This document shows positions 8,790 to 18,227 of a DNA stretch of 64,000 bases, in pieces. The notes beneath the pieces are model-generated. The model was not told the DNA's origin. It searched no databases and worked only from the letters and a program-made list of their open reading frames with translations. How positions within the stretch are numbered: the stretch's first letter is position 1; each line of letters begins with the position of its first letter. A program made the position numbers and the translations under genes. Origin of the DNA: Streptomyces atroolivaceus (GTDB lineage Bacteria > Actinomycetota > Actinomycetes > Streptomycetales > Streptomycetaceae); the NCBI RefSeq assembly GCF_000717025.1, contig NZ_JNXG01000018.1, forward strand, positions 62,001-126,000, written 5' to 3'.

Positions 8790-10450
8790 GTGGCGAGTCC
8801 TTCGGCGAGCGGCCCCAGCGCGAGGGCCGGGAAGTAGGTCAGACCGGTGATGATGAGGATGGTGCCGACGAGCAGGCCCGCGTAGAGGGGCTTGTCGGTC
8901 CGCAGGGTGCCGGACGTGGCAGGCACGGGACGCTGCTCGGCGAGCGAGCCGGCCAGGGCGAGGACGAACACGATCGGCAGGAAGCGGCCGAGCAGCATCG
9001 CGATGCCGATGGTGGTGTTGAACCACTGTGTGTCGGCGTTGAGCCCCGCGAAGGCGGAACCGTTGTTGTTGGCGCCCGAGGTATAGGCGTAGAGGATCTC
9101 GGAGAATCCGTGTGCGCCGCTGTTGGTCATCGAGTCGGCAGGAGTGGGCAGTGCCATCGCCACCGCTGTGAAGCAGAGGACCAGTGCCGGGGTGACCAGG
9201 ATGTAGCACGCCGCGAGTTTGACCTGACGGATGCCGATCTTCTTCCCCAGGTACTCGGGAGTACGGCCGACCATGAGGCCGGCGATGAACACCGCGATGA
9301 CCGCCATGACCAGCATGCCGTAGAGGCCGGATCCGACACCGCCGGGGGCGATCTCGCCCAGCTGCATGCCCAGCATGGTGATGCCGCCTCCCAGCCCCGT
9401 GTAGGAGGAGTGGAAGGAGTTGACCGCACCGGTCGACGTGAGGGTGGTGGCCACGGCGAAGACCGCCGATCCGCCGATGCCGAAGCGGGTCTCCTTGCCC
9501 TCCATCGCTCCGCCGGCGATCTGGAGAGCCGGGCCGTGGTGGGCGAACTCGGTCCACATCATCAGCGCCGTGAAGCTGAGCCAGATGGTGGCCATCGTGG
9601 CGAGGATCGCGTAGCCCTGACGCAGGTTGCCGACCATCCGGCCGAACGTGCGGGTCAGCGCGGACGGGATCAGAAGGATCAGGAAGATCTCGAACAGGTT
9701 GGTGAAGGGAGTCGGATTCTCGAAGGGGTGGGCCGAGTTGGCGTTGAAGTAGCCACCCCCGTTCGTCCCCAGCTCCTTGATGACCTCCTGGGAGGCCACG
9801 GCGCCGCCGTTCCACTGCTGCGTGCCGCCCGTGAACTGCCCGACGCCGTGGATGCCGGAGAAGTTCTGGATGACGCCGCACGCAACCAGGACGATCGCGC
9901 CGACCACCGAGATCGGCAGCAGGATGCGTACGGTGCCGCGCACCAGGTCCGTCCAGAAGTTGCCGAGCTCGCCGGTTCGGAAGCGGGAGAACCCGCGTAC
10001 GAGGGCGACGGCCACGGCCATGCCGACAGCGGCGGAGACGAAGTTCTGCACCGCGAGGCCGCCCGTCTGCACGACGTGGCCCATGGCCTGTTCGCCGTAG
10101 TACGACTGCCAGTTGGTGTTCGCCACGAAGGACGCGGCCGTGTTGAACGCCTGGTCCGGGTCGATCGACACGAAGCCGAGCGAACCGGGCAGCGCCCCCT
10201 GCAGGCGCTGTAGTGCGTAGAGGAAGAGGACGCCCACCACGGAGAAGGCGAGTACGCCGCGCAGATAGGCGGGCCAGTGCATCGAGGCCGACGGGTCGGC
10301 TCCGATGGCACGGTAGATCCACTTCTCCGGCCTGTAGTGCTTTTCCGCGGAGTAGACCTGGGCCATGTGGTCACCGAGCGGACGGTATGCCAGAGCAAGC
10401 GCGGAAATCAGCGCGAGCAGCTGGAGCACACCAGCTGTTACGGGGCTCAT
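8786..10450 (-). CDS. kdpA: Potassium-transporting ATPase subunit A (K+ channel-like)
   Basis: A 554-residue polytopic membrane protein, normal length for KdpA, which forms the selective K+ path of the Kdp pump. The sequence has the family's four pore-loop repeats, seen as [45 protein letters not shown] and [13 protein letters not shown]. Start ATG 10450 follows kdpF by 8 bp; the stop overlaps kdpB. Confidence 0.98.
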   Translation of the reverse strand: MSPVTAGVLQLLALISALALAYRPLGDHMAQVYSAEKHYRPEKWIYRAIGADPSASMHWPAYLRGVLAFSVVGVLFLYALQRLQGALPGSLGFVSIDPDQAFNTAASFVANTNWQSYYGEQAMGHVVQTGGLAVQNFVSAAVGMAVAVALVRGFSRFRTGELGNFWTDLVRGTVRILLPISVVGAIVLVACGVIQNFSGIHGVGQFTGGTQQWNGGAVASQEVIKELGTNGGGYFNANSAHPFENPTPFTNLFEIFLILLIPSALTRTFGRMVGNLRQGYAILATMATIWLSFTALMMWTEFAHHGPALQIAGGAMEGKETRFGIGGSAVFAVATTLTSTGAVNSFHSSYTGLGGGITMLGMQLGEIAPGGVGSGLYGMLVMAVIAVFIAGLMVGRTPEYLGKKIGIRQVKLAACYILVTPALVLCFTAVAMALPTPADSMTNSGAHGFSEILYAYTSGANNNGSAFAGLNADTQWFNTTIGIAMLLGRFLPIVFVLALAGSLAEQRPVPATSGTLRTDKPLYAGLLVGTILIITGLTYFPALALGPLAEGLAT

Positions 10451-10458
10451 GACGGTGC

Positions 10459-10548
10459 TCAGAACCTCTCCGGGTACACAAGCGCAAGGACGAGGTAGAC
10501 CAGCAGGGAGACGGCCACGACCAGGCCGGCGATGTTCTCGGCGGTCAC
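10459..10548 (-). CDS. kdpF: Potassium-transporting ATPase subunit F
   Basis: A 29-residue single-helix peptide ([26 protein letters not shown]). The ending V-Y-P-E-R-F and the position directly before kdpA are diagnostic. KdpF stabilises the KdpABC complex. GTG 10548 overlaps the stop of the small gene before it, suggesting translational coupling. Confidence 0.93.
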   Translation of the reverse strand: MTAENIAGLVVAVSLLVYLVLALVYPERF

Positions 10549-10628
10549 AGCTTCGTCACCCCCCTCGCGATGAGAGCCACCAGCGCGAAAACCGCGATCA
10601 TGGTGACGACGAAGGCCAGGTCGGCCAT
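10545..10628 (-). CDS. 27-residue membrane peptide at the head of the kdp operon
   Basis: The sequence is [27 protein letters not shown]: one hydrophobic helix with a basic tail. An AGGAGC ribosome binding sequence sits 7 bp before ATG 10628, and the TGA overlaps the kdpF GTG, so it is translated in phase with the operon. Similar tiny peptides precede kdpF in other Streptomyces as far as I recall. Whether it is a pump subunit or a leader peptide for translation is unknown. Confidence 0.75.
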   Translation of the reverse strand: MADLAFVVTMIAVFALVALIARGVTKL

Positions 10629-10753
10629 CGTGAGCTCCTGTGGGAAGTGAATGAATGGGAATCGGCCGGTGAGGCCGGACAAGAGCAAACCGCAAGGTCA
10701 GCCACGCCTTCAGTGGCTTTGACGGGCTCCATACGGAGGGCGCGGAATTCTTG

Positions 10754-10779
10754 ACGCGGTTCGTACACGCGGTTCGTAC
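10754..10779. repeat. Two exact tandem copies of ACGCGGTTCGTAC
   Basis: The 13-bp unit occurs at 10754-10766 and 10767-10779 without a gap, about 130 bp upstream of the kdp operon start. Direct repeats of this spacing could bind a response regulator such as KdpE, which is inference. Confidence 0.6.
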
Positions 10780-11070
10780 GCGGCTCCCGCGGGGTTCCCT
10801 GCCCGCGTGACCGCCATTTCCATCGGGCTCACACCGTCTTCCTCCGAGCCGCGCGCCGCGCGAGCCGCGATATCGGAGCCGGGCGGCCTTCTACCGGGCT
10901 GCCGCGCCGGCTGCGTCCCGCTCCCGACGTCCCGGCGGCGGAAATCTTCGAGCGTTTCCCGGCGCACGAGCAGCCGGGCGAGTCCGTTGCGGACAGCCAC
11001 CGTCGGAGGCCGGCCGACCAGGGTGTACCCGGAGGCCGTGGACAAGCGCCACCTCCGGCGGGGTGGCTGA

Positions 11071-11094
11071 TTTGCCTAATAGGCCTAGGTAAAT
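11071..11094. promoter_or_regulatory. Imperfect palindrome before the TetR gene
   Basis: TTTGCCTA and TAGGTAAA arms (one mismatch) flank a centre containing TAGGCC, 33 bp before the tetR start. This is a likely autoregulatory operator. Confidence 0.55.
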
Positions 11095-11127
11095 ACATGA
11101 TGGGGCAAGTTGAAGGGGATGGTGGTC

Positions 11128-11697
11128 ATGGCACGAGCAGGACTGACCGCGGAACGCCTCACACAGGCTGGGGCGGAACTGGCCGACGAGGTCGGCTTCG
11201 ACAAGGTGACCGTGGCGGCGCTCGCCCGGCAGTTCGGCGTCAAGGACGCGAGTCTGTACTCGCATCTGAAGAGTTCCCAGGACCTCAAGACGAGGATCGC
11301 CCTGCTGGCGCTGGCGGAGCTCGCCGACCGCGTATCCGCCGCCCTGGCAGGGCGGGCGGGCAAGGACGCGCTGGAGGCGTTCGCGAACGCCTACCGTGAC
11401 TACGCCAGGGAGCATCCGGGGCGCTACGCCGCGGCGCAGCTCAGGCTCGACCCGGATGCGGCCGCCGCCAGTGCCGGTGGCAGACACGCCCAGATGACGC
11501 GGGCGATCCTGCGTGGCTACGACCTGACGGAGCCGGACCAGACACACGCGGTCCGGCTGCTGGGCAGCGTTTTTCACGGCTACATCAGCCTGGAGTCGGG
11601 CGGAAGCTTCAGCCACAGCGCTCCCGGTACGCAGGAGACCTGGTCACGGGTCCTGGACGCCCTCGACGCCCTGCTGCGGAACTGGCCCGCCGCCTGA
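11128..11697 (+). CDS. TetR/AcrR family transcriptional regulator
   Basis: A 189-residue protein with an N-terminal helix-turn-helix (about residues 10-50, GFDKVTVAALARQFGVKDASLYSHLKS in family terms) and a TetR-type ligand domain. ATG 11128 is preferred over upstream TTG 11110 and ATG 11119 because GAAGGGG lies 9 bp before it. The SGNH hydrolase gene begins about 50 bp downstream, so the pair is probably cotranscribed and regulated through the palindrome upstream. The ligand is unknown. Confidence 0.9.
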   Translation: MARAGLTAERLTQAGAELADEVGFDKVTVAALARQFGVKDASLYSHLKSSQDLKTRIALLALAELADRVSAALAGRAGKDALEAFANAYRDYAREHPGRYAAAQLRLDPDAAAASAGGRHAQMTRAILRGYDLTEPDQTHAVRLLGSVFHGYISLESGGSFSHSAPGTQETWSRVLDALDALLRNWPAA

Positions 11698-11748
11698 CAG
11701 CCCCTGACGACGCAGCCGTACCCCAAGACCGGAACAGGCAGTGAAAAG

Positions 11749-12936
11749 ATGAGCACCCACCACCCCCGGCTGACAGCCGTCCCCATCACCGGAGACCTCC
11801 TGCGCGGCGCCATCGAACTGGAGCGCACCGAGCACGGTGTGCTGCCGCACAGGCTGCCCGCCCGCGCCCGTGCCCAGAACACCGACGGCCAGCTGGCCAT
11901 GGCGGAGTCCCAGCCCTCCGGCGTGCGGCTCGTCCTGCGTACCCGGGCGACCGTCGTGGAGCTGGACACCCTGCCCACCAAGCGTGCTTACGTGGGAGCG
12001 CCGCCCCGGCCGGACGGGGTCTACGACCTGCTGGTCGACGGCCGCCTCCAGGGCCAGGCCGTGGTGACCGGTGGCAACACCCTGACCATCGACATGACCA
12101 CCGGAGCCGCCGAGGTCCGGCCGGGGCCGCCGGGTACTCTCCGCTTCGGCGGACTGTCCGCAGATCTGAAGGACATCGAGATCTGGCTGCCGCACAACGA
12201 GACCACCGAGCTGATAGCCCTGCGCACCGATGCCCCCGTCGAACCGGCACCGTACCGGGGCCGCGCGGTGTGGCTGCACCACGGCAGTTCGATCAGCCAT
12301 GGCTCCGACGCCGCGAGCCCCACCACCACCTGGCCCGCACTGGCGGCCGCCCTCGGCGGTGTGGAGCTGGTCAGTCTGGGGTTCGCCGGCAGTGCGCTGC
12401 TCGATCCGTTCACCGCCCGCGCCCTGCGTGACACCCCCGCCGACCGGATCAGCGTCAAGATCGGCATCAACCTGGTCAACGCCGACCTGATGCGCCTGCG
12501 CGCCTTCACTCCGGCCGTCCACGGATTCCTCGACACGATCCGCGAAGGCCACCCCACCACGCCGCTGCTGGTCGTCTCGCCCATCCTGTGTCCCATCCAC
12601 GAGGACACCCCCGGCCCCAGCGCGCCGGATCACAGCGCCTTGAGCGAGGGGAAGCTGATCTTCCGGGCCGCGGGGGACCCCGCCGAAACGGCTGCCGGAA
12701 AGCTCACCCTGAACACCATCAGGGACGAACTCGCCCGCATCGTCGAGCAGCGGGCAGTCGAGGACCCGAACCTGCACCACCTCGACGGCCGGGCACTCTA
12801 CGGCGAGGCGGACTTCGCGGAACTGCCGCTCCCGGACGCGCTGCACCCCGACGCCGCCACACATCGCCGCATCGGCGAACGCTTCGCGAAGCTGGCGTTC
12901 CACACCGGCGGCCCGCTCGTCGTCGCAGGTGAATGA
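11749..12936 (+). CDS. SGNH/GDSL-family hydrolase with N-terminal beta domain
   Basis: A 395-residue cytoplasmic-looking esterase without a signal peptide. Residues 1 to about 170 form a beta-rich accessory domain; the SGNH domain follows. Its blocks are HHGSSISHG (nucleophile serine), SLGFAGSALLD (block II glycine), GINLVN (block III asparagine) and a C-terminal D-A-L-H-P-D-x-x-x-H with the Asp/His pair. Such enzymes cleave ester bonds of lipids or acylated sugars; the substrate here is unknown. It follows the TetR gene by about 50 bp and is a likely target of it. Confidence 0.88.
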   Translation: MSTHHPRLTAVPITGDLLRGAIELERTEHGVLPHRLPARARAQNTDGQLAMAESQPSGVRLVLRTRATVVELDTLPTKRAYVGAPPRPDGVYDLLVDGRLQGQAVVTGGNTLTIDMTTGAAEVRPGPPGTLRFGGLSADLKDIEIWLPHNETTELIALRTDAPVEPAPYRGRAVWLHHGSSISHGSDAASPTTTWPALAAALGGVELVSLGFAGSALLDPFTARALRDTPADRISVKIGINLVNADLMRLRAFTPAVHGFLDTIREGHPTTPLLVVSPILCPIHEDTPGPSAPDHSALSEGKLIFRAAGDPAETAAGKLTLNTIRDELARIVEQRAVEDPNLHHLDGRALYGEADFAELPLPDALHPDAATHRRIGERFAKLAFHTGGPLVVAGE

Positions 12937-13216
12937 CCGCACGAACCGGTACGGGTCCGCCGTGAGACCGGTGGCGGTCCGTCCCGTGACCGGACGGCGG
13001 CCGCGGGGCATCGCGGACCGTCCGTATCCGGTGTGACCGCCCGGCCGTGCCCCGGTGTGCTGAAGGAGACGCCGGACGGCCGCCGGCTGAGCCAAACGGC
13101 CGTGACAGGGAGGAGGGCGGTTGAGAGCCCGGACACTCGAGGGCATATTTGAACAGAGGTCGCATATGTGTGTTCGTGGGCGACCTGCCTAGGCGGGGAG
13201 GACGAGTGATGGGCCC

Positions 13217-15382
13217 ATGAGCATGGACGAGACGGGCCGTGGAGGTCCGCCTGAGGGCAGCGGCGAGCCCACACCGGCGGCTGCGGGAGACAGGCGGACG
13301 AGCGGCGTGCCGTCCGACGAAGTGCGCTGCTGGATCCTGGAACAGCTGCCGGTACCGGTGGCCTACTTCGGCAGGGACCAGCTGCTCGCCATGGCGAACG
13401 GCGCGGCGGCCGGCTCGGTCGGCAAGCCCGAGGCGTCGATACTGGGGCTGCGGCCGGGCGAGGTCGAGCCCGGACTGTTCCTGGAGGGCGGCGAAGGGCT
13501 CGCCGAGGCCATTGCCCGCGTGCTGAGAACGGGCGAGGGAGAGCCGTACGAGACACATCTCGTGGTGGCGGGAAGCGAGCACATCTGGCAGGCGGCGATG
13601 TCGCCCGTCCGGAACGCCGCCGGCGAGGTCCAGGGCGTGTCCGTCGTGACGCTCGACACCACCGAACAGTTCTGGGCCCGTCGCCGCCTGGCCGTGCTGA
13701 ACAAGGCCAGTATGTGCATCGGCAGCACTCTGGACGTGGGCCGCACCGCCGAGGAGCTGGCGGAACTCGGCATCGACGGCTTCGCCGACTTCGTGACCGT
13801 CGATCTGCTCGCGGAGGTGCTGGCGGGCGACGAGGCGCGCTCCGTGCTGCACCGGGACAGGATCTCCTTCCACCGGGTGGCCCAGCGGTCGGTGCTCGAA
13901 GGGTGCCCCGAATCGGTCGTCCCGCTCGGTGATATCCATGACTACAACCGGGACTCCGTGGTGGGCCGCGCTCTGATCACCGGAGAGCCGTCGCGTCACA
14001 CCGTCGACGAAGAGGCACTGCTGCGATGGGCGGCGGAGAGACCGGATCGCGGGCGGCGCATGCGTCTCAAAAAGGTCCATTCGGTCCTGGTCGTCCCACT
14101 GCGGGCACGCGGCATCACCCTCGGCATCGCGGTCTTCGCCCGCCACCGCACCCCCGCAGGGTTCGGCAGCGCGGATCTGCAGCTGGCCACCGAGCTCGTC
14201 TCGCGGGCGGCCGTGTGTGTGGACAACGCCCGCCGGTACACCCGTGAGCGAGCCACGGCACTCGCCCTGCAGCGCAGCCTGCTGCCCCGCCGCGCCGCCC
14301 GCCAGCAGGCCGTCGAGGTCACCACGCGCTATCTCCCGAACACCAACGGCGCCGGGATCGGCGGAGACTGGTTCGACGTCATCCCGCTGTCCGGGGCCCG
14401 GGTCGCCCTGGTCGTCGGCGACGTGGTCGGCCACGGCCTCCACGCCTCGGCGACCATGGGCAGGCTCCGCACCGCCGTGCGGACCCTCGCCGACGTCGAC
14501 CTCGCCCCCGAGGAACTGCTCACGCAGCTCGACGCCCTGGTGCTGACGCTGGACCGCGAGGAGCCGGCGGACAGCGCCGACGGCGCCACGGTCGCCGGTG
14601 CGACCTGCCTCTACGCCGTGTACGACCCGGCGGGCGGGTGCTGCACGATGGCGAGGGCGGGCCACCCTGAGCCGATGCTGGTCCGCCCCGACGGCACCGT
14701 CGAACAACTGGAACTGCCCTCCGGACCGCCGCTCGGAGTGGGTGGCCTGACCTTCGAGGCGGCCGAGTTCGAGCTTCCGGAGGGCAGTCGGCTGGCCCTC
14801 TACACGGACGGACTGATCGAGACGGCGGGCAGGGACGTCGATACCGCCCTCGCCGACCTGCGCGACCTGCTCGGCCGCCCCGCGCGCTCTCTCGAAGAGG
14901 CCTGCGACAACGTCATGGACGCACTGGTTCCCGAGCAGCCGAACGACGACGTCGCCCTGCTGCTGGCGCGCACCCGCCGCCTGGACGCGGGCCACTACGC
15001 CTCGTGGGACCTCGCTGCCGATCCGGCCGTCGTCTCCTACGCCCGCAAACGAGCCGCGGCGCAACTGACGGCCTGGGGCCTGGACGACGCGGTGTTCACC
15101 ACGGAACTGGTCGTGAGCGAACTGGTCACCAACGCCATCCGCTACGGCGGCGAGCCGATCCGGCTCCGCCTGATCCGGGACACCGCGCTCATCTGCGAGG
15201 TCTTCGACGGCAGCAGCACCGCTCCCCATCTGCGCCGTGCCCGGATCTTCGACGAGGGCGGACGCGGGCTCCTGCTCGTCGCCAGCCTCACCGAGCGCTG
15301 GGGGACCCGGTACACCGGCACGGGCAAGACCATCTGGGCCGAACAGCCGCTGCCCGGCGCGCATGAGGCGGAACTGCTCTGA
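13217..15382 (+). CDS. PAS-GAF-PP2C (SpoIIE) phosphatase with HATPase anti-sigma-like domain
   Basis: A 721-residue cytoplasmic signalling protein. A PAS domain lies at about 35-150, a GAF domain at 165-340, the linker helix ends in ALQRSLLP near 350, a PP2C/SpoIIE domain covers 375-565 (metal-binding GGDWFDV and VGDVVGHG), and a GHKL ATPase is at 595-715 (ELVVSELVTNAIRYGG, RGLLLV). This combines an anti-anti-sigma phosphatase with an RsbW-like kinase in one chain, so it may switch a partner protein by both phosphorylation and dephosphorylation. The partner is not visible. ATG 13217 was taken; GGGGAGG lies about 15 bp upstream, so a nearby start is possible. Confidence 0.9.
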   Translation: MSMDETGRGGPPEGSGEPTPAAAGDRRTSGVPSDEVRCWILEQLPVPVAYFGRDQLLAMANGAAAGSVGKPEASILGLRPGEVEPGLFLEGGEGLAEAIARVLRTGEGEPYETHLVVAGSEHIWQAAMSPVRNAAGEVQGVSVVTLDTTEQFWARRRLAVLNKASMCIGSTLDVGRTAEELAELGIDGFADFVTVDLLAEVLAGDEARSVLHRDRISFHRVAQRSVLEGCPESVVPLGDIHDYNRDSVVGRALITGEPSRHTVDEEALLRWAAERPDRGRRMRLKKVHSVLVVPLRARGITLGIAVFARHRTPAGFGSADLQLATELVSRAAVCVDNARRYTRERATALALQRSLLPRRAARQQAVEVTTRYLPNTNGAGIGGDWFDVIPLSGARVALVVGDVVGHGLHASATMGRLRTAVRTLADVDLAPEELLTQLDALVLTLDREEPADSADGATVAGATCLYAVYDPAGGCCTMARAGHPEPMLVRPDGTVEQLELPSGPPLGVGGLTFEAAEFELPEGSRLALYTDGLIETAGRDVDTALADLRDLLGRPARSLEEACDNVMDALVPEQPNDDVALLLARTRRLDAGHYASWDLAADPAVVSYARKRAAAQLTAWGLDDAVFTTELVVSELVTNAIRYGGEPIRLRLIRDTALICEVFDGSSTAPHLRRARIFDEGGRGLLLVASLTERWGTRYTGTGKTIWAEQPLPGAHEAELL

Positions 15383-15439
15383 CTCCGGCCGGCGGCCGAC
15401 CGGCCGCGGAGCAGTGCCCTGCGGACGGACGGGCTCAAG

Positions 15440-16471
15440 GTGGGGCGTCCCACCGCCGAAGACTCAGGTAAGTCGCACGCACACACACGCCGCGCCGTAC
15501 TGGCGGGCGGCGCCCTGTTGGGCGCCGGCGCCCTCCTCGGTGCCACCCCCGCCGGCGCCGCCGGCAAGGTCGTCGCCGAACGACGACTGGACGATCGGCT
15601 GGTCGAGCTGACCGTCGACTCCCCGGCCCTCGGCGGCCGGAGCACCGTTGCCCTGCTGACCCCGCGCGGCTGGGACGGGCGCCGTCCCGGCGACCGCTGG
15701 CCCGTTCTCTATCTGCTGGCAGGCGGGGACGGCGACCACACGACCTGGACGACCCTCTTCAAGGTGCAGGAACTGGCCGAGCTGCGCGATGTCCTGGTGG
15801 TCATGCCGGGCATGCCGCTGTTCGGGTTCTGGACCGACTGGTGGAACCACGGCAAGGGGGGTGCTCCCCGGGTGCGCACGTACTTCCTGCGGGAAGTCGT
15901 GCCTCTGATGGAGCGGGACTACGGCGCCGGTCCGAACAGGGCGGCCGCCGGGGAGTCCCAGGGCGGGTTCGGTGCCCTGGGACTCGCCGCCCGGGTGGCG
16001 GGGCTGTTCGGTGCGGCCGCGGCCTTCGGGGCACCCGTGCATCCGGTACGGCACCCGGAGATGTGGCTCTCGGGAGCGAAGTTCGTCGGTGTGGACGGCT
16101 ACGCGATCTTCGGCGATCCGTGGAAGCAGTGGAAGACCTGGCTCGACTGGGATCCGTACCACCACGCCGCGGGCCTGCGCCACACCCCCGTGTACCTGGC
16201 CTCCGGCGACGGGAAGCCCGGCCCGCTCGACGGGGACGAGCCCGACCCCCATATCCCCGGCACCGAGAAGTGGGTGGCGCTGGCGGACCACGGTGTCACC
16301 TCCGTCACCGAAGCCGTCTGCGGGGAGGAGACGAGGATGCTCGGCGACCGGCTCGCGTCGCTGGGCGCGCCGGTCGACGTCCACATCTACCCGGGTGGGC
16401 ACAGCGGGACCTACGGGTACAGGGAACTGCGTCACGCCCTGCCGATGCTGATGGCCGCGCTGCGACGCTGA
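15440..16471 (+). CDS. Exported esterase of the antigen 85/esterase D-like family (PF00756)
   Basis: A 343-residue protein with a twin-arginine signal (HTRRAVLAGGALLGAGALLG, cleaved near AGA-A) and an alpha/beta-hydrolase domain. The nucleophile elbow is GESQGGFGA; a C-terminal PGGHSGTYGY carries the likely catalytic histidine. The WNHGKGG loop resembles mycolyltransferase-like esterases. It should act outside the cell on an ester, with unknown specificity. The start is GTG 15440 with a weak upstream purine run. It converges on the GAPDH gene with a shared hairpin between. Confidence 0.87.
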   Translation: MGRPTAEDSGKSHAHTRRAVLAGGALLGAGALLGATPAGAAGKVVAERRLDDRLVELTVDSPALGGRSTVALLTPRGWDGRRPGDRWPVLYLLAGGDGDHTTWTTLFKVQELAELRDVLVVMPGMPLFGFWTDWWNHGKGGAPRVRTYFLREVVPLMERDYGAGPNRAAAGESQGGFGALGLAARVAGLFGAAAAFGAPVHPVRHPEMWLSGAKFVGVDGYAIFGDPWKQWKTWLDWDPYHHAAGLRHTPVYLASGDGKPGPLDGDEPDPHIPGTEKWVALADHGVTSVTEAVCGEETRMLGDRLASLGAPVDVHIYPGGHSGTYGYRELRHALPMLMAALRR

Positions 16472-16568
16472 CAGCCGGGCCGTCGGTCACCTGACCTGGT
16501 GCCGTCGCGCGAGGGCCGGGCGGCCTGCTCTCCACGGTCACCGGCGGCCGGTGCGTCGCTCCTCGGTG

Positions 16569-16609
16569 CGACGGCTCCCGGCGCTGCCTCGCGGCACCGG
16601 GAGCCGTCG
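16569..16609. terminator. Bidirectional hairpin between esterase and GAPDH genes
   Basis: CGACGGCTCCCGG (16569-16581) pairs perfectly with CCGGGAGCCGTCG (16597-16609) around a 15-nt loop, just beyond the stop of the minus-strand GAPDH gene. Confidence 0.75.
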
Positions 16610-16618
16610 GCCGGACGG

Positions 16619-18064
16619 TCAGGCCGCCGGAGCCGGGTAGGTCGGGTACTCGACTCCGGACACGTGCTGGACGACCCGGATGACCTGGGAGGAGTAGCCG
16701 AACTCGTTGTCGTACCAGAGGTAGAGGATCGCGTTGTCGCCCTCGACCTTGGTGGCGCCGGCGTCGACGATCGAGGCGTGGCGCGAGCCGATGAAGTCGC
16801 TCGAGACCGCGTCGGGCGCCGTGATGAAGTCGATCTGCCGCCTGAGCGGCGAGGTCAGCGACACGTTGCGCAGGTAGTCGAGGACCTCCTCGCGGTCGGT
16901 ACCGCGCGCGAGCTGCAGGTTCAGGATCGCGATCGAGACGTCCGGCACCGGCACGCGGATCGAGCTGCCGGTGATCTTCGCATCGAGGTCGGGCAGAGCC
17001 TTGGTCACCGCGGAGGCGGCACCCGTCTCGGTGATGACCATGTTGAGCGGCGCGGAACGACCACGGCGGTCCGAGTTGTGGTAGTTGTCCAGCAGGTTCT
17101 GGTCGTTGGTGAACGAGTGGACGGTCTCCACATGACCGCGCAGTACGCCGTACTCGTCCGCCATCGCCTTCAGGGGCGGGACGATCGCGTTGGTGGTGCA
17201 CGAGGCGCAGGAGATGATCTGCTCGTCCGGCTTGATCATGTCATGGTTGACGCCGTGCACGATGTTGGGCACATCGCCCTTGCCGGGCGCGGTCAGGACG
17301 ACCTTCGCGATGCCGGGCCGAAGGTGCTTGGACAGGCCTTCGCGGTCGCGCCAGCGGCCCGTGTTGTCGATGAGGATGGCGTCCTTGATGCCGTGCGCCG
17401 TGTAGTCCACCGACGTCGGGTCGTCGGAGTAGATCACCTGGATCTCGTTGCCGTTGGCGATGATCCTGCTGTTCGCCTCGTCGACCGTGATCGTGCCCTG
17501 GAACTGGCCGTGGATGGAGTCGCGGCGCAGCAGCGAGGCGCGCTTCACGATGTCCTGTCCGGCGCCCTGGCGTACGACGATGGCGCGCAGCCGCAGGCCG
17601 TTGCCGGAGCCGGTCTTCTCGATGAGCAGGCGGGCCAGGAGGCGGCCGATGCGGCCGAATCCGTAGAGGACGACGTCGCGTGCCTCGCGGCGCTCCGTCT
17701 TGTTGGCGCCCGTGGCGCCGGCCACGGCCTCGGCGGTGAAGTCGTCCACCGACAGGCCGCGGTCGTCTGCCCGGTACGTCGCGGCGAGCATGCCGAGGTC
17801 GATCTGCGACGGTCCGAGGTCGAGCGCGGTGAGGGCGTGCAGGAACGGCAGCGTCTCGGTGACCGAGAGCTCCTCGCCTGCTATCTGCCGGGCGAACCGG
17901 TGGGTCTTGAGGATGCTGACCACCGACTTGTTCACCAGGGAGCGGCTGTGGAGCAGGATCGTGACGTCCCGCTCCCGGTGCAGCTTCCCGATGAGCGGGA
18001 TCATCGACTCCGCGATCTCCTCGCGGGTCTTCCAATTGGTGAACGAGTCCTCGGTGGCAGTCAC
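16619..18064 (-). CDS. gap: Glyceraldehyde-3-phosphate dehydrogenase, long form
   Basis: A 481-residue enzyme that oxidises glyceraldehyde 3-phosphate to 1,3-bisphosphoglycerate. The first 125 residues are an extension absent from the usual 335-residue glycolytic form. The dinucleotide fold begins at YGFGRIGR; the active site is SCASCTTN; later motifs are HSFTNDQN and LWYDNEFGYSSQV. Streptomyces carry such a long paralogue beside the standard Gap. Its metabolic direction is not known from sequence. Start is GTG 18064. An inverted repeat CCGATT-N10-AATCGG (18109-18130) lies upstream. Confidence 0.93.
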   Translation of the reverse strand: MTATEDSFTNWKTREEIAESMIPLIGKLHRERDVTILLHSRSLVNKSVVSILKTHRFARQIAGEELSVTETLPFLHALTALDLGPSQIDLGMLAATYRADDRGLSVDDFTAEAVAGATGANKTERREARDVVLYGFGRIGRLLARLLIEKTGSGNGLRLRAIVVRQGAGQDIVKRASLLRRDSIHGQFQGTITVDEANSRIIANGNEIQVIYSDDPTSVDYTAHGIKDAILIDNTGRWRDREGLSKHLRPGIAKVVLTAPGKGDVPNIVHGVNHDMIKPDEQIISCASCTTNAIVPPLKAMADEYGVLRGHVETVHSFTNDQNLLDNYHNSDRRGRSAPLNMVITETGAASAVTKALPDLDAKITGSSIRVPVPDVSIAILNLQLARGTDREEVLDYLRNVSLTSPLRRQIDFITAPDAVSSDFIGSRHASIVDAGATKVEGDNAILYLWYDNEFGYSSQVIRVVQHVSGVEYPTYPAPAA

Positions 18065-18227
18065 AAGTCCATCTTTCGAGCTAGGCGGTGCTCATATGTT
18101 AACCGCACCCGATTTTGATCATGCAATCGGTGCCACCCGACGGCCGTGGCCGAACGCACGACGGACCGGGCCGGGGCATCGCACAGATGTCGGGCAACCG
18201 CAGGACCCCGTGGGACGTCATCGAGGC

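Larger units (their letters stand above)
10629..11127. other. 499-bp divergent region between kdp and tetR
   Basis: This holds the kdp promoter (minus) and the tetR promoter (plus). Visible items are a short inverted repeat AGCCAC-N7-GTGGCT near 10703-10721, a 13-bp tandem repeat (10754-10779) and a palindrome before tetR. A minus-strand frame from a TTG at 11045 with GGAGGT upstream stays open to 10710 with GC-rich third positions in its first 45 codons; I recognise no family and do not call it. Confidence 0.45.

Noticed and set aside
6690..10322. A 1210-residue fusion including KdpB
   Set aside because: Codons before 8789 are an out-of-phase reading of kdpA. KdpB starts at the ATG overlapping the kdpA stop.
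10710..11045. 111-codon minus-strand frame from TTG with GGAGGT upstream
   Set aside because: The start signal is attractive, but the product matches nothing I know and the second half looks non-coding; it also covers the kdp control region.
12719..15364. An 881-codon open frame antisense to the PAS-GAF-PP2C gene
   Set aside because: It is an artefact of high GC content opposite a real gene; the product is low-complexity and has no recognisable domain.
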